Shown: positions 50,997 through 62,182, numbered from the stretch's first letter. The stretch: DNA of 64,000 nucleotides from Asticcacaulis biprosthecium C19 (GCF_000204015.1 NZ_GL883079.1:468283-532282), one strand, 5' to 3'. Program-made: numbers and translations. Notes: generated by a model not told the origin, from the sequence alone.

Positions 50997-53159
50997 TTAA
51001 TGCGCCAGCCCGAAGACAGCCCAGGTAAGCAGGCCGACAACGCCGAGGAACATGAAGAAGGCATAGTGATAGACGTAGCCGGTCTGGGTCTTGACCAGAT
51101 TCTTGGCCGACTTCAATGCCGTCCAGGCAACGCCGTTAGGGCCGAGGCCGTCGATGATCTTGACGTCGCCAATCTTCCAGAAGACATCGCCCAGCCATTT
51201 GGTCAGCTTGACAAAGGTGGCCTGGTAGATCTCGTCGAAAAACCACTTGTTGTACAGGAAGGTCCAGATCGGCCCTTCGTTCGCCGCCATCTTTTTGGGC
51301 AGCGACGGACGGTGCAGGTAATAGTACCAGGCCAGAGCCAGGCCCAGCAGGGTCACGACCAGCGGAGCCAGCTTCACCCATACCTCTTTGATATTGTGGG
51401 CCTCGTGCATGACGTGGTTGTCGGAAGCCGTCTGGATCGCATTGCCCCAGAAGGCGTGTGCGTGTTCGCCGATAAAGTAAGGCGCGAACACGAACCCGGC
51501 CGCCACTGCGCCGACAGCCAGCAGGATCAGCGGTACTAGCATGATCCACGGGCTTTCATGCGGCGTGTGCGCATGGCCGTGGCCGTGGTCATGGTCGTCG
51601 TGGCCTTTGGCGTGATCGTCATGGCCATGAGAGTCGTGACCGTGCGCGTGATCATCGTGACCATGGTCCCACGTCTTCTTGCCATGGAAGGTCATGAAGA
51701 TCAGACGGAAGCTGTAGAAGGACGTCAGCAGCGCAGCGAGAATACCCATCCAGAAGGCGAACATGCCTTGCGCCGTGCCATGCATGACCCAGGCGGATTC
51801 GATAATGGCGTCCTTGGAGAAGAAGCCGGCGAAGCCGATTTCGGTATAGGGAATACCCAGGCCGGTAATGGCGATCGTGCCGATGGTCATGACGGCGTAG
51901 GTGACCGGCAGGTACTTGTACAGCCCGCCCATCTTTCGCATGTCCTGTTCGTGGTGCATGCCGTGGATGACCGAACCGGCGCCCAGGAACAGCAGCGCTT
52001 TGAAGAAGGCGTGGGTGAACAGGTGGAACATGGCCGCCTGATAGGCCCCTACCCCGGCCGCGAAGAACATGTAGCCCAGTTGCGAACAGGTCGAATAGGC
52101 GATAACGCGCTTGATGTCGTTCTGAGTAAAACCGATCGACGCCGCGAAGATGGCGGTGATGGCGCCGATATAGGCGACGATCATCTTGGCTTGCGGCGCT
52201 TGTTCGAACAACGGCGACAGAAGGCACACCATATAGACGCCGGCGGTCACCATGGTGGCGGCATGGATCAGCGCCGACACGGGAGTCGGGCCTTCCATGG
52301 CGTCCGGCAGCCAGGTGTGCAGGAAGAACTGCGCCGACTTGCCCATGGCGCCGATGAACAGCAGGAAGGCCGCCAGATCCAGGGCCGAGAAGTACATGCC
52401 TGCGAATTCCCAGGCTTGGCCCTTCTGGTTGGCCAGCAACGGGAACAGCTCACCAAAATTGATGGTGCCAAACTGCCAGTAGATGGTCATGATGCCCAGG
52501 GCGAAGCCGAAGTCACCAACGCGGTTGACGACAAAAGCCTTGATGGCGGCCGAGCTGGCGCTGTCTTTCTGGAACCAGAAGCCGATCAGCAGATAGGATG
52601 CCAGCCCAACCCCTTCCCAGCCGAAGAATAGCTGCATGAAGTCGGCGGCGGTCACCAGCATCAGCATGGCGAAGGTGAACAGCGACAGGTAGCTGAAGAA
52701 ACGCGGCCGCGAGTCGTCCTCGGACATGTACCCCCACGAATAGAGGTGGACCAGCGAGGACACGGACGTCACAACGACGAGCATGGTGGCCGACAGAGCG
52801 TCGATGCGGATGGACCAGGCTGACTTGAAATCACCGATATTGATGAAGTCGAGCAGCTTGACCGTAAAATCTGGCATACCGCCCCAGGTGTGCTGGATAA
52901 AGGTATACCAGCCCAGGACACAGGACAGGAAGAGCAGGCCCGTTGTGACGGCCTGCGAAGGAATATTGCCGATGCGGCGGCCGAAGAAGCCGGCAATGGC
53001 GGCGCCGACGATCGGCGCCATCACACAAAGGGTCACGATGGTCGCCATGCCCTCGGGCGGCGCGGCGGCTATGGCGCCGGCAACCGCATGGGTTGCCTCG
53101 GCGGCATGTCCGGCCCCGTGCGCGGCGGGTGCGGCGTGAGCGGCGGTCTCGAAAAGCAC
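50997..53159 (-). CDS. nuoL: NADH-quinone oxidoreductase subunit L with His-rich loop
   Basis: A 720-residue distal proton-pumping subunit with the long lateral helix near the C-terminus. Motifs: [58 protein letters not shown] and [17 protein letters not shown]. Two features are unusual. The first 35 residues, from the GTG start, are Ala/His-rich ([19 protein letters not shown]); an AAAGGATAGG site supports that start. Residues about 497-532 form a His/Asp/Gly-rich insert ([20 protein letters not shown]). Such inserts occur in some alphaproteobacterial NuoL proteins and may bind metal; a role is not known. Six bases separate it from nuoK. Confidence 0.95.
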   Translation of the reverse strand: MLFETAAHAAPAAHGAGHAAEATHAVAGAIAAAPPEGMATIVTLCVMAPIVGAAIAGFFGRRIGNIPSQAVTTGLLFLSCVLGWYTFIQHTWGGMPDFTVKLLDFINIGDFKSAWSIRIDALSATMLVVVTSVSSLVHLYSWGYMSEDDSRPRFFSYLSLFTFAMLMLVTAADFMQLFFGWEGVGLASYLLIGFWFQKDSASSAAIKAFVVNRVGDFGFALGIMTIYWQFGTINFGELFPLLANQKGQAWEFAGMYFSALDLAAFLLFIGAMGKSAQFFLHTWLPDAMEGPTPVSALIHAATMVTAGVYMVCLLSPLFEQAPQAKMIVAYIGAITAIFAASIGFTQNDIKRVIAYSTCSQLGYMFFAAGVGAYQAAMFHLFTHAFFKALLFLGAGSVIHGMHHEQDMRKMGGLYKYLPVTYAVMTIGTIAITGLGIPYTEIGFAGFFSKDAIIESAWVMHGTAQGMFAFWMGILAALLTSFYSFRLIFMTFHGKKTWDHGHDDHAHGHDSHGHDDHAKGHDDHDHGHGHAHTPHESPWIMLVPLILLAVGAVAAGFVFAPYFIGEHAHAFWGNAIQTASDNHVMHEAHNIKEVWVKLAPLVVTLLGLALAWYYYLHRPSLPKKMAANEGPIWTFLYNKWFFDEIYQATFVKLTKWLGDVFWKIGDVKIIDGLGPNGVAWTALKSAKNLVKTQTGYVYHYAFFMFLGVVGLLTWAVFGLAH

Positions 53160-53165
53160 GACGAC

Positions 53166-53492
53166 CTATCCTTTCATCATGCTGGCGTCATCGACGGCGA
53201 TATCGCCGCGATTACGGAAGAAGGTCACAAGGATCGCCAGGCCGACGGCGGCTTCGGCCGCGGCGACGGTGAGGACGAACATCGCCATCACTTGGCCCTG
53301 CACGTTGTGCAGGTAGCTGGAAAAGGCGACAAAATTGATGTTCACCGACAAGAGTATGAGTTCCACAGACATCAGGATAATGATGATGTTGCGTCGGTTC
53401 ACGAAGATACCGAACACTCCGATGGTGAACAGGATGGCCGAGACGGTCAGATAGTGGACCAGGCCGATGGTCATGGGTTCGACGGCGGTCAT
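53166..53492 (-). CDS. nuoK: NADH-quinone oxidoreductase subunit K
   Basis: A 108-residue three-helix membrane subunit. [41 protein letters not shown] (with the key membrane Glu) and [21 protein letters not shown] (second Glu) carry the proton-path residues. ATG overlaps the nuoJ stop (ATGA). Some annotations begin at Met7 (MTIGLVHY), six residues later. Confidence 0.96.
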   Translation of the reverse strand: MTAVEPMTIGLVHYLTVSAILFTIGVFGIFVNRRNIIIILMSVELILLSVNINFVAFSSYLHNVQGQVMAMFVLTVAAAEAAVGLAILVTFFRNRGDIAVDDASMMKG

Positions 53493-54103
53493 TCCTGAAT
53501 TCCTTCTCCGGTCTTGGCCGGGACGACGGCAACCGCATCCTTGCGGCGGCGCGTAACCTGCTTGTAAATGTCCTGGCGCTTGACGTAGGTACGGTGGCGC
53601 AGGGTCAGGACGATGGCCCCGATCATAGCGACCAGCAGAACAAAGCCGGCCGCTTCGAAGACGTAGGCATAGGTAGTGTACAGCTCCAGGCCGATGGTCT
53701 GGATGTTGGTCGCGTCCGGCCGCGCCGCCTGAGGCGCGTTGCCGGCGGCAGCGCCGCGTCCGGCCACGGCCCAGCCGACAAAGATCAGCTCGAAGGCCAG
53801 GATACCGGCAACGACGGCGCCCGGCGCCAGATAGTTGGCAAAGCCCTGACGCAGCTTGATGAAGTCGACGTCGAGCATCATCACCACGAACAGGAACAAC
53901 ACCGCCACGGCGCCGACATAGACGACGATCAGCAGCATGGCCAGGAATTCTGCCCCGAGAAGAACGAACAGGCCGGCCGCCGAGAAGAAAGCCAGGATCA
54001 GGTATAGGACGCTGTGCACGGGGTTGCGCGCCGTGACGACCAGCAGGCCGGCTACGAGCGTTACCGCCGCCATCAGGTAAAAAGCGATTGCCATCAAGGT
54101 CAT
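53489..54103 (-). CDS. nuoJ: NADH-quinone oxidoreductase subunit J
   Basis: A 204-residue membrane subunit with five helices; [20 protein letters not shown] and [21 protein letters not shown], with the conserved Y-V-G-A pi-bulge region, identify it. The C-terminus is basic ([21 protein letters not shown]). It lies 17 bases after nuoI and overlaps nuoK by four. Confidence 0.95.
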   Translation of the reverse strand: MTLMAIAFYLMAAVTLVAGLLVVTARNPVHSVLYLILAFFSAAGLFVLLGAEFLAMLLIVVYVGAVAVLFLFVVMMLDVDFIKLRQGFANYLAPGAVVAGILAFELIFVGWAVAGRGAAAGNAPQAARPDATNIQTIGLELYTTYAYVFEAAGFVLLVAMIGAIVLTLRHRTYVKRQDIYKQVTRRRKDAVAVVPAKTGEGIQE

Positions 54104-54120
54104 GTGTCTAAATCCTCACC

Positions 54121-54612
54121 TTACCTGTAGGGCGCGTCAAGTTCGAGGGCGCGGGCAATTTCGCGCTCCCAGCGGTCACCGTTAGCCAGCAGACGGTCCT
54201 TGTCGTACAGCAGCTCTTCGCGCGTATCGGTCGAGAACTCGAAGTTCGGTCCTTCGACAATAGCGTCGACCGGGCAGGCCTCCTGACACAGGCCGCAATA
54301 GATGCACTTCACCATGTCGATGTCGTAGCGCGTCGTGCGACGTGAACCGTCATCGCGCGGTTCTGCCTCGATAGTGATGGCCTGGGCCGGGCAGATGGCT
54401 TCGCACAGCTTGCAGGCAATGCAGCGTTCTTCGCCATTGGCATAGCGGCGCAGTGCGTGCTCACCGCGGAAACGCGGCGAGATCGGCCCCTTCTCGAAGG
54501 GATAGTTGATGGTCGCCTTGTGGCGGAACATATATTTGACAGCCAGGAAGGTCGCGCCGACAAAGTCGAGCAGCAGCGCCGCCTTGATGCCATTGAGCAT
54601 GCGGGAAATCAC
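54121..54612 (-). CDS. nuoI: NADH-quinone oxidoreductase subunit I
   Basis: A 163-residue peripheral-arm subunit holding two [4Fe-4S] clusters (N6a, N6b): [12 protein letters not shown] and [12 protein letters not shown], with the usual spacing. [18 protein letters not shown] is the family entry. The GTG at 54610-54612 overlaps the nuoH stop (GTGA) and has GGAGG six bases upstream; it is preferred to the ATG at 54600. Electrons pass through it to NuoB. Confidence 0.95.
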   Translation of the reverse strand: MISRMLNGIKAALLLDFVGATFLAVKYMFRHKATINYPFEKGPISPRFRGEHALRRYANGEERCIACKLCEAICPAQAITIEAEPRDDGSRRTTRYDIDMVKCIYCGLCQEACPVDAIVEGPNFEFSTDTREELLYDKDRLLANGDRWEREIARALELDAPYR

Positions 54613-55684
54613 AGGGCGCCTCCATAAACGCGGTAAGCAGCGATAATGACCACGGCGACCAGCGACAGCGGCAGGAAGACCTTCCAGCCGAGACGCATCA
54701 ACTGGTCGTAGCGGTAGCGCGGCACGATCGCCTTGACCAGGGCGAACATGATGAACCAGAACACGACCTTGCCGATAAAGGTCAGCAGATAGACGACCGA
54801 CTCCAGCCAAGCCGGCATGCCCAGTCCGTCGATCGGGAACGGCAGATACCAGCCACCGAAGAACAGGATGGTGATCATGGCGCACATCAGCACGATGTTG
54901 GCGTATTCACCGATCATGAACAGCAGGTAGGGGGTCGAGGAGTATTCAACCTGATAGCCGGCCACCAGTTCCGATTCCGCCTCCGGGAGGTCGAACGGCG
55001 GGCGGTTGGTTTCGGCCAGTGCCGATATGAAGAACATGACCATGATCGGGAACATGACCGCCAGAGGGATCAAGCCCTTGATCGAGGTCAGGTTGCCGCC
55101 CAGGAAGTTCCAGTTCCAGATACCGGCCTTCTGGTGGTTGACGATGTCGCTCAGGTTCATCGAACCCGTCAGCAGGATCACCGTGACCAGGATAAACCCG
55201 ATCGACACTTCGTAGGACACCATCTGAGCCGCCGAACGCAGGCCACCCAGGAAGGGATATTTCGAGTTCGACGCCCAGCCCCCCATGATAATGCCGTAGA
55301 CACCCAGCGACGAAATCCCCAGCAGGTACAGCACGCCGACATTGATGTCCGAGACCACCCAACCGGGGGCGAAGGGAATGACGGCCCACGCCGCGAAGGC
55401 CAGGACAAAGGAAATCAGAGGCGCCAGAAGGAAGACGGTCTTGTCGGCCCCCGCCGGAATGATCACTTCCTTGAAGACGAACTTGAAGAAGTCGGCAAAC
55501 GACTGAAACAGACCGAACGGACCGACGACGTTGGGCCCCTTTCGCATCTGCACGCCGGCCCACACCTTGCGGTCCCCCACAGCAGAAAGGCCAGGGACAC
55601 CATAACGCCCATGATGACAGCCAGCGCCTGAAGCACTGTAATGATCGTCCAGCCGATCGGTCCTGCCCAAAAATTAGCATCCAT
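54609..55684 (-). pseudogene. nuoH: NADH-quinone oxidoreductase subunit H, broken by a one-base deletion near its N-terminus
   Basis: The expected protein is about 358 residues. The first frame reads [19 protein letters not shown] to VSLAFLLWG and is then lost; the second frame gives [20 protein letters not shown] and the rest intact, including [20 protein letters not shown], the quinone-site loop, and [13 protein letters not shown]. The break is in the C5 run at 55574-55578 (plus strand); one more base restores [13 protein letters not shown]. The ATG at 55682-55684 follows AAGGA at good spacing. All other nuo genes are intact and the remainder of nuoH shows no decay, so a sequencing or assembly error is more likely than a real mutation. 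Confidence 0.88.
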
Positions 55685-55696
55685 AGTCCAGGTTCC

Positions 55697-57757
55697 TTAC
55701 TCGGCCGCGGCCTTGAGGTGAGCGCCGCGTGCCGCCGAGCACTCCGCCATGGCGACGGACGCCCGGGCGATGGGGTTGGTCATGTAGAAATCGACGATCG
55801 GCGACATGAACACACGGTCCTTGATGTCGCCCTTGGCGCCGACGGCCTTGAGGTCAAAGGTTCTGGTGGCCGGCTTGACGTCGATGCGGCCGAACACCGG
55901 ATGATCGGTAATCAGCTTCTCGCGCAGTTGCGCCAGACTGTCGTACGGCAGGGTTTGGCCAACCTTGTCCGACAAGGCGCGCAGGATGGCCCAGTCTTCT
56001 TTCGCCTCGCCCTTCGGGAAGACGCAGCGCTCGGCGATCTGCACCCGGCCTTCCAGGTTGGTATAGATACCCGACTTTTCGGTATAGGCCGCACCCGGCA
56101 GGATAACGTCGGCCGTGGCCGCACCCTTGTCGCCGTGCGACCCGATATAGACCACGAAGGTCTTGTCGAGGCCGGATGCGTCGAACTCGTCGGCACCCAG
56201 CAGAACCAAGGTGTCGACCGCGCCCTTCAGCATGGCAGTCGCGTCAATCGCCTCGCCCACCGGCACGAAACCGAGATCAAGGCCGGCGACCCGCGACGCA
56301 GCAGCGTGAACGATGTTGAAGCCGTTCCAACCATCCTTGACGACGCCGCAGGCGTCGGCGATCTCGGCGACTTCGCGCAGAACCGCCGCGCCATCGTCAC
56401 CCGCCACAGCACCCGAACCCACCAGGATGGCCGGACGCTGGGCATTTTTCATCACATCGCGAAAAGCATTTTTCTTGAAATCTTTCAGCGCCTTAGGGCC
56501 AACACCTACGTGCGTATAGTCATAGGTCAAATCGACCGCCTGGCCGATCACACCGACCTGGACGGCGTTGCGCAGCCAGGTCTTGCGGATGCGAGTATTG
56601 ATCAGGCTGGCCTCAAAGCGTAGGTCGCTGCCGACGATCAGAATGGCGTCAGCGTTCTCGATTCCAGCAATCCCGGAGTTGAACAGCCAGGACTCCCGCG
56701 GCGTCGATTGCGTGACAGGACCGACCTTGGCGCCATCCTGGCGGCAGTCGAGATTGGTCACGCCCATGGCGTAGAAAAGGTCCTTGGCCGCCTTCATGGT
56801 CTCTGCGTCGACCAGGTCGCCGGCGATGACGCCGATCTTGTTCTTCGGCGTGGTGTTGAGCTTGCCGGCCACGGCCGTCAGGGCTTCATCCCAGGACACC
56901 GGTTCCAGCTTGCCGCCCTTGCGGACATAGGGACGGTCCAGGCGTTTACGCGACAGGCCGTCAACGGCATAGCGCGACTTGTCGGTCAACCATTCCTCGT
57001 TGACGTCTTCTTTCAACCGCGGCAAGGCGCGCAGGACGGCCGGACCGCGATTGTCGATGCGGATATGAGCACCCAGCGCGTCGTGGACGTCGATGGTTTC
57101 GGTCTTCGTTAGTTCCCACGGCCGGTAGTTGAACGACCACGGCTTGTGCGTCAAAGCTCCGACCGGGCACAGATCGTTGACATTACCCGAAAGTTCCGAC
57201 GTCACGGCCTGTTCCAGATAAGAAGTAATCTCAGCGCCCTCGCCGCGCGAAATCATGCCCATCTCGGTGACGCCGGCCACTTCGGTGGTGAATCGGACGC
57301 AGCGCGTGCATTGGATGCAGCGGGTCATGAAGGTCTTGATCGTCGGCCCGAGATACTTTTCCTCGACGGCGCGCTTGTTCTCGCCGTAGCGGGAAGCGCC
57401 CTTGCCGTAGGCGACCGACTGGTCCTGAAGGTCACATTCACCGCCCTGGTCGCAGATCGGGCAATCCAGCGGGTGGTTGATCAGAAGGAATTCCATTACG
57501 CCTTCGCGGGCCTTCTTGACCATCGGCGTGTTGGTGAAGATTTCCTGATTATCGGCGGCCGGCAGCGCACACGACGCCTGCGGCTTCGGCGGTCCGGGCT
57601 TAACCTCGACCAGGCACATGCGGCAGTTGCCGGCGATCGACAGACGCTCATGGTAACAGAAGCGCGGAATCTCCTCGCCCGCCAGTTCCGCCACCTGAAG
57701 CACGGTCATGCCGGGATCGAACTCGACCTCCACACCGTTGACTTTAGCCTTGGGCAT
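55697..57757 (-). CDS. nuoG: NADH-quinone oxidoreductase subunit G
   Basis: A 686-residue iron-sulfur subunit of the N-module. The N-terminal ferredoxin domain has FCYHERLSIAGNCRMCLVEV for [2Fe-2S] N1b; NHPLDCPICDQGGECDLQD supplies the His-ligated N5 and neighbours; MTRCIQCTRCVRF and the following block bind N4-type clusters. The molybdopterin oxidoreductase-like remainder has lost cofactor binding, as usual. The ATG at 57755-57757 (MPKAKVNGVEVEF) with GAGG upstream is preferred over TTG at 57772. A gene for a TM2 protein lies between it and nuoF. Confidence 0.94.
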   Translation of the reverse strand: MPKAKVNGVEVEFDPGMTVLQVAELAGEEIPRFCYHERLSIAGNCRMCLVEVKPGPPKPQASCALPAADNQEIFTNTPMVKKAREGVMEFLLINHPLDCPICDQGGECDLQDQSVAYGKGASRYGENKRAVEEKYLGPTIKTFMTRCIQCTRCVRFTTEVAGVTEMGMISRGEGAEITSYLEQAVTSELSGNVNDLCPVGALTHKPWSFNYRPWELTKTETIDVHDALGAHIRIDNRGPAVLRALPRLKEDVNEEWLTDKSRYAVDGLSRKRLDRPYVRKGGKLEPVSWDEALTAVAGKLNTTPKNKIGVIAGDLVDAETMKAAKDLFYAMGVTNLDCRQDGAKVGPVTQSTPRESWLFNSGIAGIENADAILIVGSDLRFEASLINTRIRKTWLRNAVQVGVIGQAVDLTYDYTHVGVGPKALKDFKKNAFRDVMKNAQRPAILVGSGAVAGDDGAAVLREVAEIADACGVVKDGWNGFNIVHAAASRVAGLDLGFVPVGEAIDATAMLKGAVDTLVLLGADEFDASGLDKTFVVYIGSHGDKGAATADVILPGAAYTEKSGIYTNLEGRVQIAERCVFPKGEAKEDWAILRALSDKVGQTLPYDSLAQLREKLITDHPVFGRIDVKPATRTFDLKAVGAKGDIKDRVFMSPIVDFYMTNPIARASVAMAECSAARGAHLKAAAE

Positions 57758-57826
57758 CTGCCTTAACCTCAAAACATTTAAACAAGACGCGGAAAAATCG
57801 AAATTTTCCGCCTTCCAAACCTGTTG

Positions 57827-58261
57827 CTAGAACCAGGAACGATTCCCAGCAACATAGTCCTCATAAAAACTCTGGTCGCTCTTCACCAGATAGATGATCA
57901 ACTCGATGAACGAGATGAACGCGACGACCAAACCCGGTATCACCACGATCCAGCCAATCGTGCCGCACAGCGCCATGATGATGCCGGCATTGGTCTTGCC
58001 GAGATAGAATTTGTGCACCCCGAACCAGCCGAAAAAGAAGCACAGCAGGGCGGCAATCCATTTGTTCTTTTCACCCAGTGCGGTGACGATCACGTAGATG
58101 CTGGTTGCCGTATCGCCAACGACTTCAAAATCCACGGCTGAGCCCGCCGGCACATAGCTGACGCCATCGCCAAGGTCGGCGGCCGAAAACGTGTAACGAC
58201 GTCCATCATCACCGCTGATCACGCCCGTCGAACCGTTGTAGCTGAGAACCTTGCCGCGCAT
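57827..58261 (-). CDS. TM2-domain protein inserted in the nuo operon
   Basis: A 144-residue protein. Residues 1-60 look like a small OB/cold-shock-type beta fold (MRGKVLSYNGSTGVISGDDG, RRYTFSAADLGDG, SAVDFEVVGD). A TM2 domain follows: FFFGWFGVHKFYLGKTNAGI, then two membrane helices (GIIMALCGTIGWIVVIPGLV and VAFISFIELIIYLV). TM2 proteins are widespread membrane proteins of unsettled function. It is on the same strand as nuo, nine bases downstream of nuoF and 69 before nuoG, and so should be co-transcribed with complex I. No role in complex I is established; an assembly or membrane function is a guess. Confidence 0.8.
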   Translation of the reverse strand: MRGKVLSYNGSTGVISGDDGRRYTFSAADLGDGVSYVPAGSAVDFEVVGDTATSIYVIVTALGEKNKWIAALLCFFFGWFGVHKFYLGKTNAGIIMALCGTIGWIVVIPGLVVAFISFIELIIYLVKSDQSFYEDYVAGNRSWF

Positions 58262-58270
58262 GTCCCGCTC

Positions 58271-59584
58271 CTATTCCGCCGCAATCACATGGCCGGTATG
58301 GATAGCCCGACGCGACCGGTAGGCCGCGATACGCGCTTCAATTTCCGGACGGAAGTGACGGATCAATCCCTGGATCGGCCACGCCGCCGCGTCGCCCAGC
58401 GCGCAGATGGTATGGCCTTCGACCTGAGTCGTGACTTCCAGAAGAGTGTCGATTTCCGAAGGCTCGGCGTCACCCTTCACCATGCGCTCCATCACCCGCC
58501 ACATCCAACCGGTGCCTTCACGGCATGGCGTGCATTGGCCGCAGGATTCATGCTTGTAGAAGTAGCTGAGGCGGGCAATGGCGCGGATCAGGTCGGTCGA
58601 CTTGTCCATGACGATCACCGCTGCGGTGCCCAGGCCGGACTTGAGGTTGCGCAGTGTGTCGAAATCCATGGCCAGGTTTTCGCACTGTTCGGCCGGGATC
58701 ATCGGCACGGACGACCCGCCCGGGATGACGGCCTTCAGATTGCCCCAGCCACCGCGGATACCGCCGCAGTGATCTTCGATCAGCTTGCGGAAGGGGATCG
58801 ACATGGCTTCTTCGACATTGCAAGGCCGCTCGACGTGGCCCGAGATGCAGAACAGCTTGGTGCCGGTATTGTTCGGCGCGCCGAAAGAGGCGAACCACGC
58901 CGCGCCACGGCGCAGAATGGTACCGACCACAGCGATGGATTCGACGTTATTGACCGTGGTCGGGCAGCCATACAAACCCGAACCGGCCGGGAACGGCGGC
59001 TTCAGGCGAGGCTGGCCCTTCTTGCCTTCCAGCGATTCCAGCAAGGCGGTCTCTTCGCCACAGATATAGGCGCCGGCGCCATGGTGGACATAGACGTCGA
59101 AGTCCCAGCCATGGACGTTGTTCTTGCCGATCAGCTTGGCCTCATAGGCCTGCTTGACGGCGGCTTCCAGACGCTCGCGCTCCAGGATGTATTCGCCGCG
59201 CAGATAGATGTAGCAGGCATGGGCCTGCATCGCGAACGACGCGATCAGACAGCCTTCGATCAGCAGATGCGGATCATGGCGCATAATTTCGCGGTCTTTA
59301 CACGTGCCGGGTTCCGACTCGTCGGCATTGACTACAAGATAATGCGGGCGATCCTTGACCTCTTTCGGCATGAAGGACCACTTCAGCCCGGTCGAGAACC
59401 CCGCGCCACCGCGGCCGCGCAGGCCGGAGTTTTTGACGTTGTCGATGATCCACGGTGCGCCGTAGGACAAAATGTCCCGCGTCGCGTTCCAGCAGCCACG
59501 TTGCTTGGCGCCTTCCAGACCCCAGTCATGGAAGCCGTAAAGGTTGGTGAAGATGCGATCCTTGTCTTCCAGAATACCGACCAT
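58271..59584 (-). CDS. nuoF: NADH-quinone oxidoreductase subunit F (NADH/FMN site)
   Basis: A 437-residue flavoprotein that oxidises NADH. The glycine-rich NADH loop is [20 protein letters not shown], the FMN-binding region [20 protein letters not shown], and the [4Fe-4S] N3 cysteines lie in [17 protein letters not shown] and a later HTICALG. The ATG at 59582-59584 overlaps the nuoE stop by one base (TAATG) with AAGG upstream; a longer upstream frame is a nuoE shadow. All ligands are present. Confidence 0.95.
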   Translation of the reverse strand: MVGILEDKDRIFTNLYGFHDWGLEGAKQRGCWNATRDILSYGAPWIIDNVKNSGLRGRGGAGFSTGLKWSFMPKEVKDRPHYLVVNADESEPGTCKDREIMRHDPHLLIEGCLIASFAMQAHACYIYLRGEYILERERLEAAVKQAYEAKLIGKNNVHGWDFDVYVHHGAGAYICGEETALLESLEGKKGQPRLKPPFPAGSGLYGCPTTVNNVESIAVVGTILRRGAAWFASFGAPNNTGTKLFCISGHVERPCNVEEAMSIPFRKLIEDHCGGIRGGWGNLKAVIPGGSSVPMIPAEQCENLAMDFDTLRNLKSGLGTAAVIVMDKSTDLIRAIARLSYFYKHESCGQCTPCREGTGWMWRVMERMVKGDAEPSEIDTLLEVTTQVEGHTICALGDAAAWPIQGLIRHFRPEIEARIAAYRSRRAIHTGHVIAAE

Positions 59585-60240
59585 TATGCCTTCTCCGGAG
59601 CGTTGGGGATCTTGATCGCCTTGGCGGCGGAGCCGTCGTAAAGCTTCGAATCGGATAGGGTCGTGGCACCGCCCAGCGGTTCCGACGTCTTGCGTCCGTT
59701 GTATGGGCCGGGCGCAGGCGTCTTGCCGGCGGCGAAGTCGTCGATGATCTGGACCATGTTTTCGGCCGTCAGGTCTTCGTAGAAATAGTCGTTGATCTGC
59801 GCCATCGGTGCATTGCAACACGCGCCCAGGCATTCAACCTCCTGCCAGGTGAACAGGCCGTCGGCCGACAGCTTGTCTTTGGGGCCAATCTTGGCCTTGC
59901 AGACGGCCATAAGCGCATCCGAACCGCGCAGCATGCACGGCGTCGTGCCGCACACCTGGATCAGCGCCGCTGAGCCGACCGGCTCCAACATGAACATGGT
60001 GTAGAAGGTGGCGACCTCATAAACCCGGATCTGCGGCATGCCCAGCAGCCGCGCGATGGCGGAAATGGCGGGCTCGCTGACCCAGCCTTCCTGCTTCTGC
60101 ACCAGCCACAGGATAGGAATCACCGCGCTCTGGCGGCGATTTTCCGGATATTTGGCGATCCACCAGTTGGCCTTCTCCATGGTTTCCGGAGAAAAGGCGA
60201 AACTGGCCGGCTGTACCGCCGCGAGACGACGTACGGACAT
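59584..60240 (-). CDS. nuoE: NADH-quinone oxidoreductase subunit E
   Basis: A 218-residue thioredoxin-like [2Fe-2S] (N1a) subunit. Cysteines appear in [15 protein letters not shown] and [16 protein letters not shown]. The entry [20 protein letters not shown] is typical. The C-terminal 50 residues are a Pro/Gly-rich tail common in alphaproteobacterial NuoE. GAGAGG precedes the ATG. The 67-base gap to nuoD is the second largest in the operon but shows no terminator. Confidence 0.95.
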   Translation of the reverse strand: MSVRRLAAVQPASFAFSPETMEKANWWIAKYPENRRQSAVIPILWLVQKQEGWVSEPAISAIARLLGMPQIRVYEVATFYTMFMLEPVGSAALIQVCGTTPCMLRGSDALMAVCKAKIGPKDKLSADGLFTWQEVECLGACCNAPMAQINDYFYEDLTAENMVQIIDDFAAGKTPAPGPYNGRKTSEPLGGATTLSDSKLYDGSAAKAIKIPNAPEKA

Positions 60241-60307
60241 CAGGCCTCTCTACTCTTGAAAACGGCTTTGAACCCAAAGCCGGTCGAACACAGTCGAATT
60301 TGCACGA

Positions 60308-61522
60308 TCACCGGTCGATCTCCCCGAACACGATGTCGAGCGAGCCCAGAATGGCGGACACGTCAGCCAGCAAGTGGCCGCGGTTCAGCCAGTCCATGGC
60401 CTGCAGGTGTGGGAAGCCCGGCGCGCGAATTTTGCAACGATAGGGCTTGTTGGTGCCGTCGGACACCAGATAGACGCCGAATTCACCCTTGGGCGCTTCG
60501 ACAGCGGCGTAGACCTCGCCTTCCGGCGTTTTGAAGCCTTCGGTGTACAGCTTGAAGTGATGGATCAACGCTTCCATCGAATTCTTCATCTCGGCGCGGC
60601 GCGGCGGCGTTACCTTATGGTCACGCGACAACACCTCGCCCGGCGTTTGCTTAAGCTTGTCAAGACATTGCAGCATGATTTTGACAGACTGCTTCATCTC
60701 TTCGATGCGGCAGAGATAGCGGTCCCAGCAATCGCCGTTCTTGCCCAGGACGATGTCGAACTCCAGTTCGGCATAACACTCGTAGGGCTGCGATTTGCGC
60801 AGGTCCCAAGCGACATTCGAACCGCGGATCAAAACGCCGGTGAAGCCCCAGTCGAAGGCCTGCTCCTTGCTAACCACGCCGATGTCGACGTTACGCTGCT
60901 TGAAGATTCGATTTTCGGTAACCAGGGTCTCGATATCGGCCAGCGGCTTGGGAAAGTACTTGCACCACGCGATGATGTCTTCGATCAATTCCGGTGGCAG
61001 GTCCTGGTGGACACCGCCGGGGCGGAAATAGTTGGCGTGCAGGCGCGCACCACAGGCGCGCTCATAGAACACCATCAGCTTTTCGCGCTCTTCGAAGCCC
61101 CATAGCGGTGGCGTCAGGGCACCGACGTCCATGGCCTGGGTCGTCACGTTCAGCAGGTGCGAAAGGATGCGGCCGATTTCCGAGAAAATAACCCGGATAT
61201 ACTGCGCGCGTTTGGGAACATCGAGGCCCAGAAGCTTTTCAATGGCCAGGCAGAAGGCGTGTTCCTGGTTCATCGGCGCGACGTAATCGAGGCGGTCGAA
61301 GTAAGGAATATTCTGCAGGTAGGTGCGCGATTCCATCAGCTTCTCGGTGCCGCGGTGCAGCAGGCCGATATGCGGGTCGACGCGTTCGACGATTTCGCCG
61401 TCCAGGTCGAGGACCAGACGCAGCACGCCGTGGGCCGCAGGGTGCTGCGGACCGAAGTTGATCGTGAACTTACGATCGTCCTCGCCCTTGTGTCCGACCT
61501 GAGATGTTACATCATCTGCCAT
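60308..61522 (-). CDS. nuoD: NADH-quinone oxidoreductase subunit D
   Basis: A 404-residue 49-kDa-type subunit related to hydrogenase large subunits, forming the quinone cavity with Nuo[21 protein letters not shown] is the family entry (quinone-site His in the HPAAHG loop), [20 protein letters not shown] and [17 protein letters not shown] follow, and the C-terminus is [11 protein letters not shown]. An AGGA site precedes the ATG, and there is a 44-base gap to nuoC. Confidence 0.96.
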   Translation of the reverse strand: MADDVTSQVGHKGEDDRKFTINFGPQHPAAHGVLRLVLDLDGEIVERVDPHIGLLHRGTEKLMESRTYLQNIPYFDRLDYVAPMNQEHAFCLAIEKLLGLDVPKRAQYIRVIFSEIGRILSHLLNVTTQAMDVGALTPPLWGFEEREKLMVFYERACGARLHANYFRPGGVHQDLPPELIEDIIAWCKYFPKPLADIETLVTENRIFKQRNVDIGVVSKEQAFDWGFTGVLIRGSNVAWDLRKSQPYECYAELEFDIVLGKNGDCWDRYLCRIEEMKQSVKIMLQCLDKLKQTPGEVLSRDHKVTPPRRAEMKNSMEALIHHFKLYTEGFKTPEGEVYAAVEAPKGEFGVYLVSDGTNKPYRCKIRAPGFPHLQAMDWLNRGHLLADVSAILGSLDIVFGEIDR

Positions 61523-61566
61523 AGGAAAAATCCTTAGCCCTCAACTACTTTTTGCGTTCAACCGAC

Positions 61567-62169
61567 TTAAGGCTTAGCCTTATCGTCGCCCGGAAGGACG
61601 TAGCTTGCACCCTCCCACGGCGACAGGAAGTCGAACTTGCGATATTCTTGGGTCAGCTTCACGGGCTCATACACCACGCGCTTCTGCTCTTCGTCGTAAC
61701 GCACCTCAACGTGACCGGTCATCGGGAAGTCCTTGCGCAGCGGATAGCCCGAGAAACCGTAATCGGTCAGCAGCCGACGAAGGTCCGGGTGCCCCGAAAA
61801 CAGCATGCCGTACATGTCAAAGGCTTCGCGCTCATACCAGTCGGCATTGGGATAAACCGAACGCACGCTGGGCACCGGAACGATTTCGTCGGTCGTCACC
61901 TTAACGCGCAGACGTACATTATGATTCAGCGACAGCAGGTGATAGACGACGTCGAAACGCTCAGCGCGCTTGGGATAGTCCGCCCCGCACAGGTCGATCA
62001 ACTGATGGAAGCGATAAGGCTCCTGCTTCAGCTTGCTTAAGATCTCGACGATGCGCTCGCGCGATACCGTCAGCGTCAACTCACCGAAGGCGAACTTCGT
62101 CTCCAGAATCGCTTCCTTGAACTCGGCTTGCGCCCGTTCGGCGAGGGTTTGCAGTTTTTCGTTCGACAC
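61567..62169 (-). CDS. nuoC: NADH-quinone oxidoreductase subunit C
   Basis: A 200-residue peripheral-arm subunit. The family signature runs through [19 protein letters not shown] (E-R-E-x-x-D-M-x-G) and [20 protein letters not shown], followed by [19 protein letters not shown]. The GTG at 62167-62169 ([13 protein letters not shown]) is chosen because GGAGGAGGG lies just upstream; longer frames run into nuoB. It is 13 bases after nuoB. Confidence 0.94.
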   Translation of the reverse strand: MSNEKLQTLAERAQAEFKEAILETKFAFGELTLTVSRERIVEILSKLKQEPYRFHQLIDLCGADYPKRAERFDVVYHLLSLNHNVRLRVKVTTDEIVPVPSVRSVYPNADWYEREAFDMYGMLFSGHPDLRRLLTDYGFSGYPLRKDFPMTGHVEVRYDEEQKRVVYEPVKLTQEYRKFDFLSPWEGASYVLPGDDKAKP

Positions 62170-62182
62170 GCGCCCTCCTCCC

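Noticed and set aside
58271-59833. Longer NuoF reading starting inside nuoE
   Set aside because: The added residues are a shadow of nuoE; the ATG at 59582-59584 overlaps the nuoE stop and has a ribosome site.
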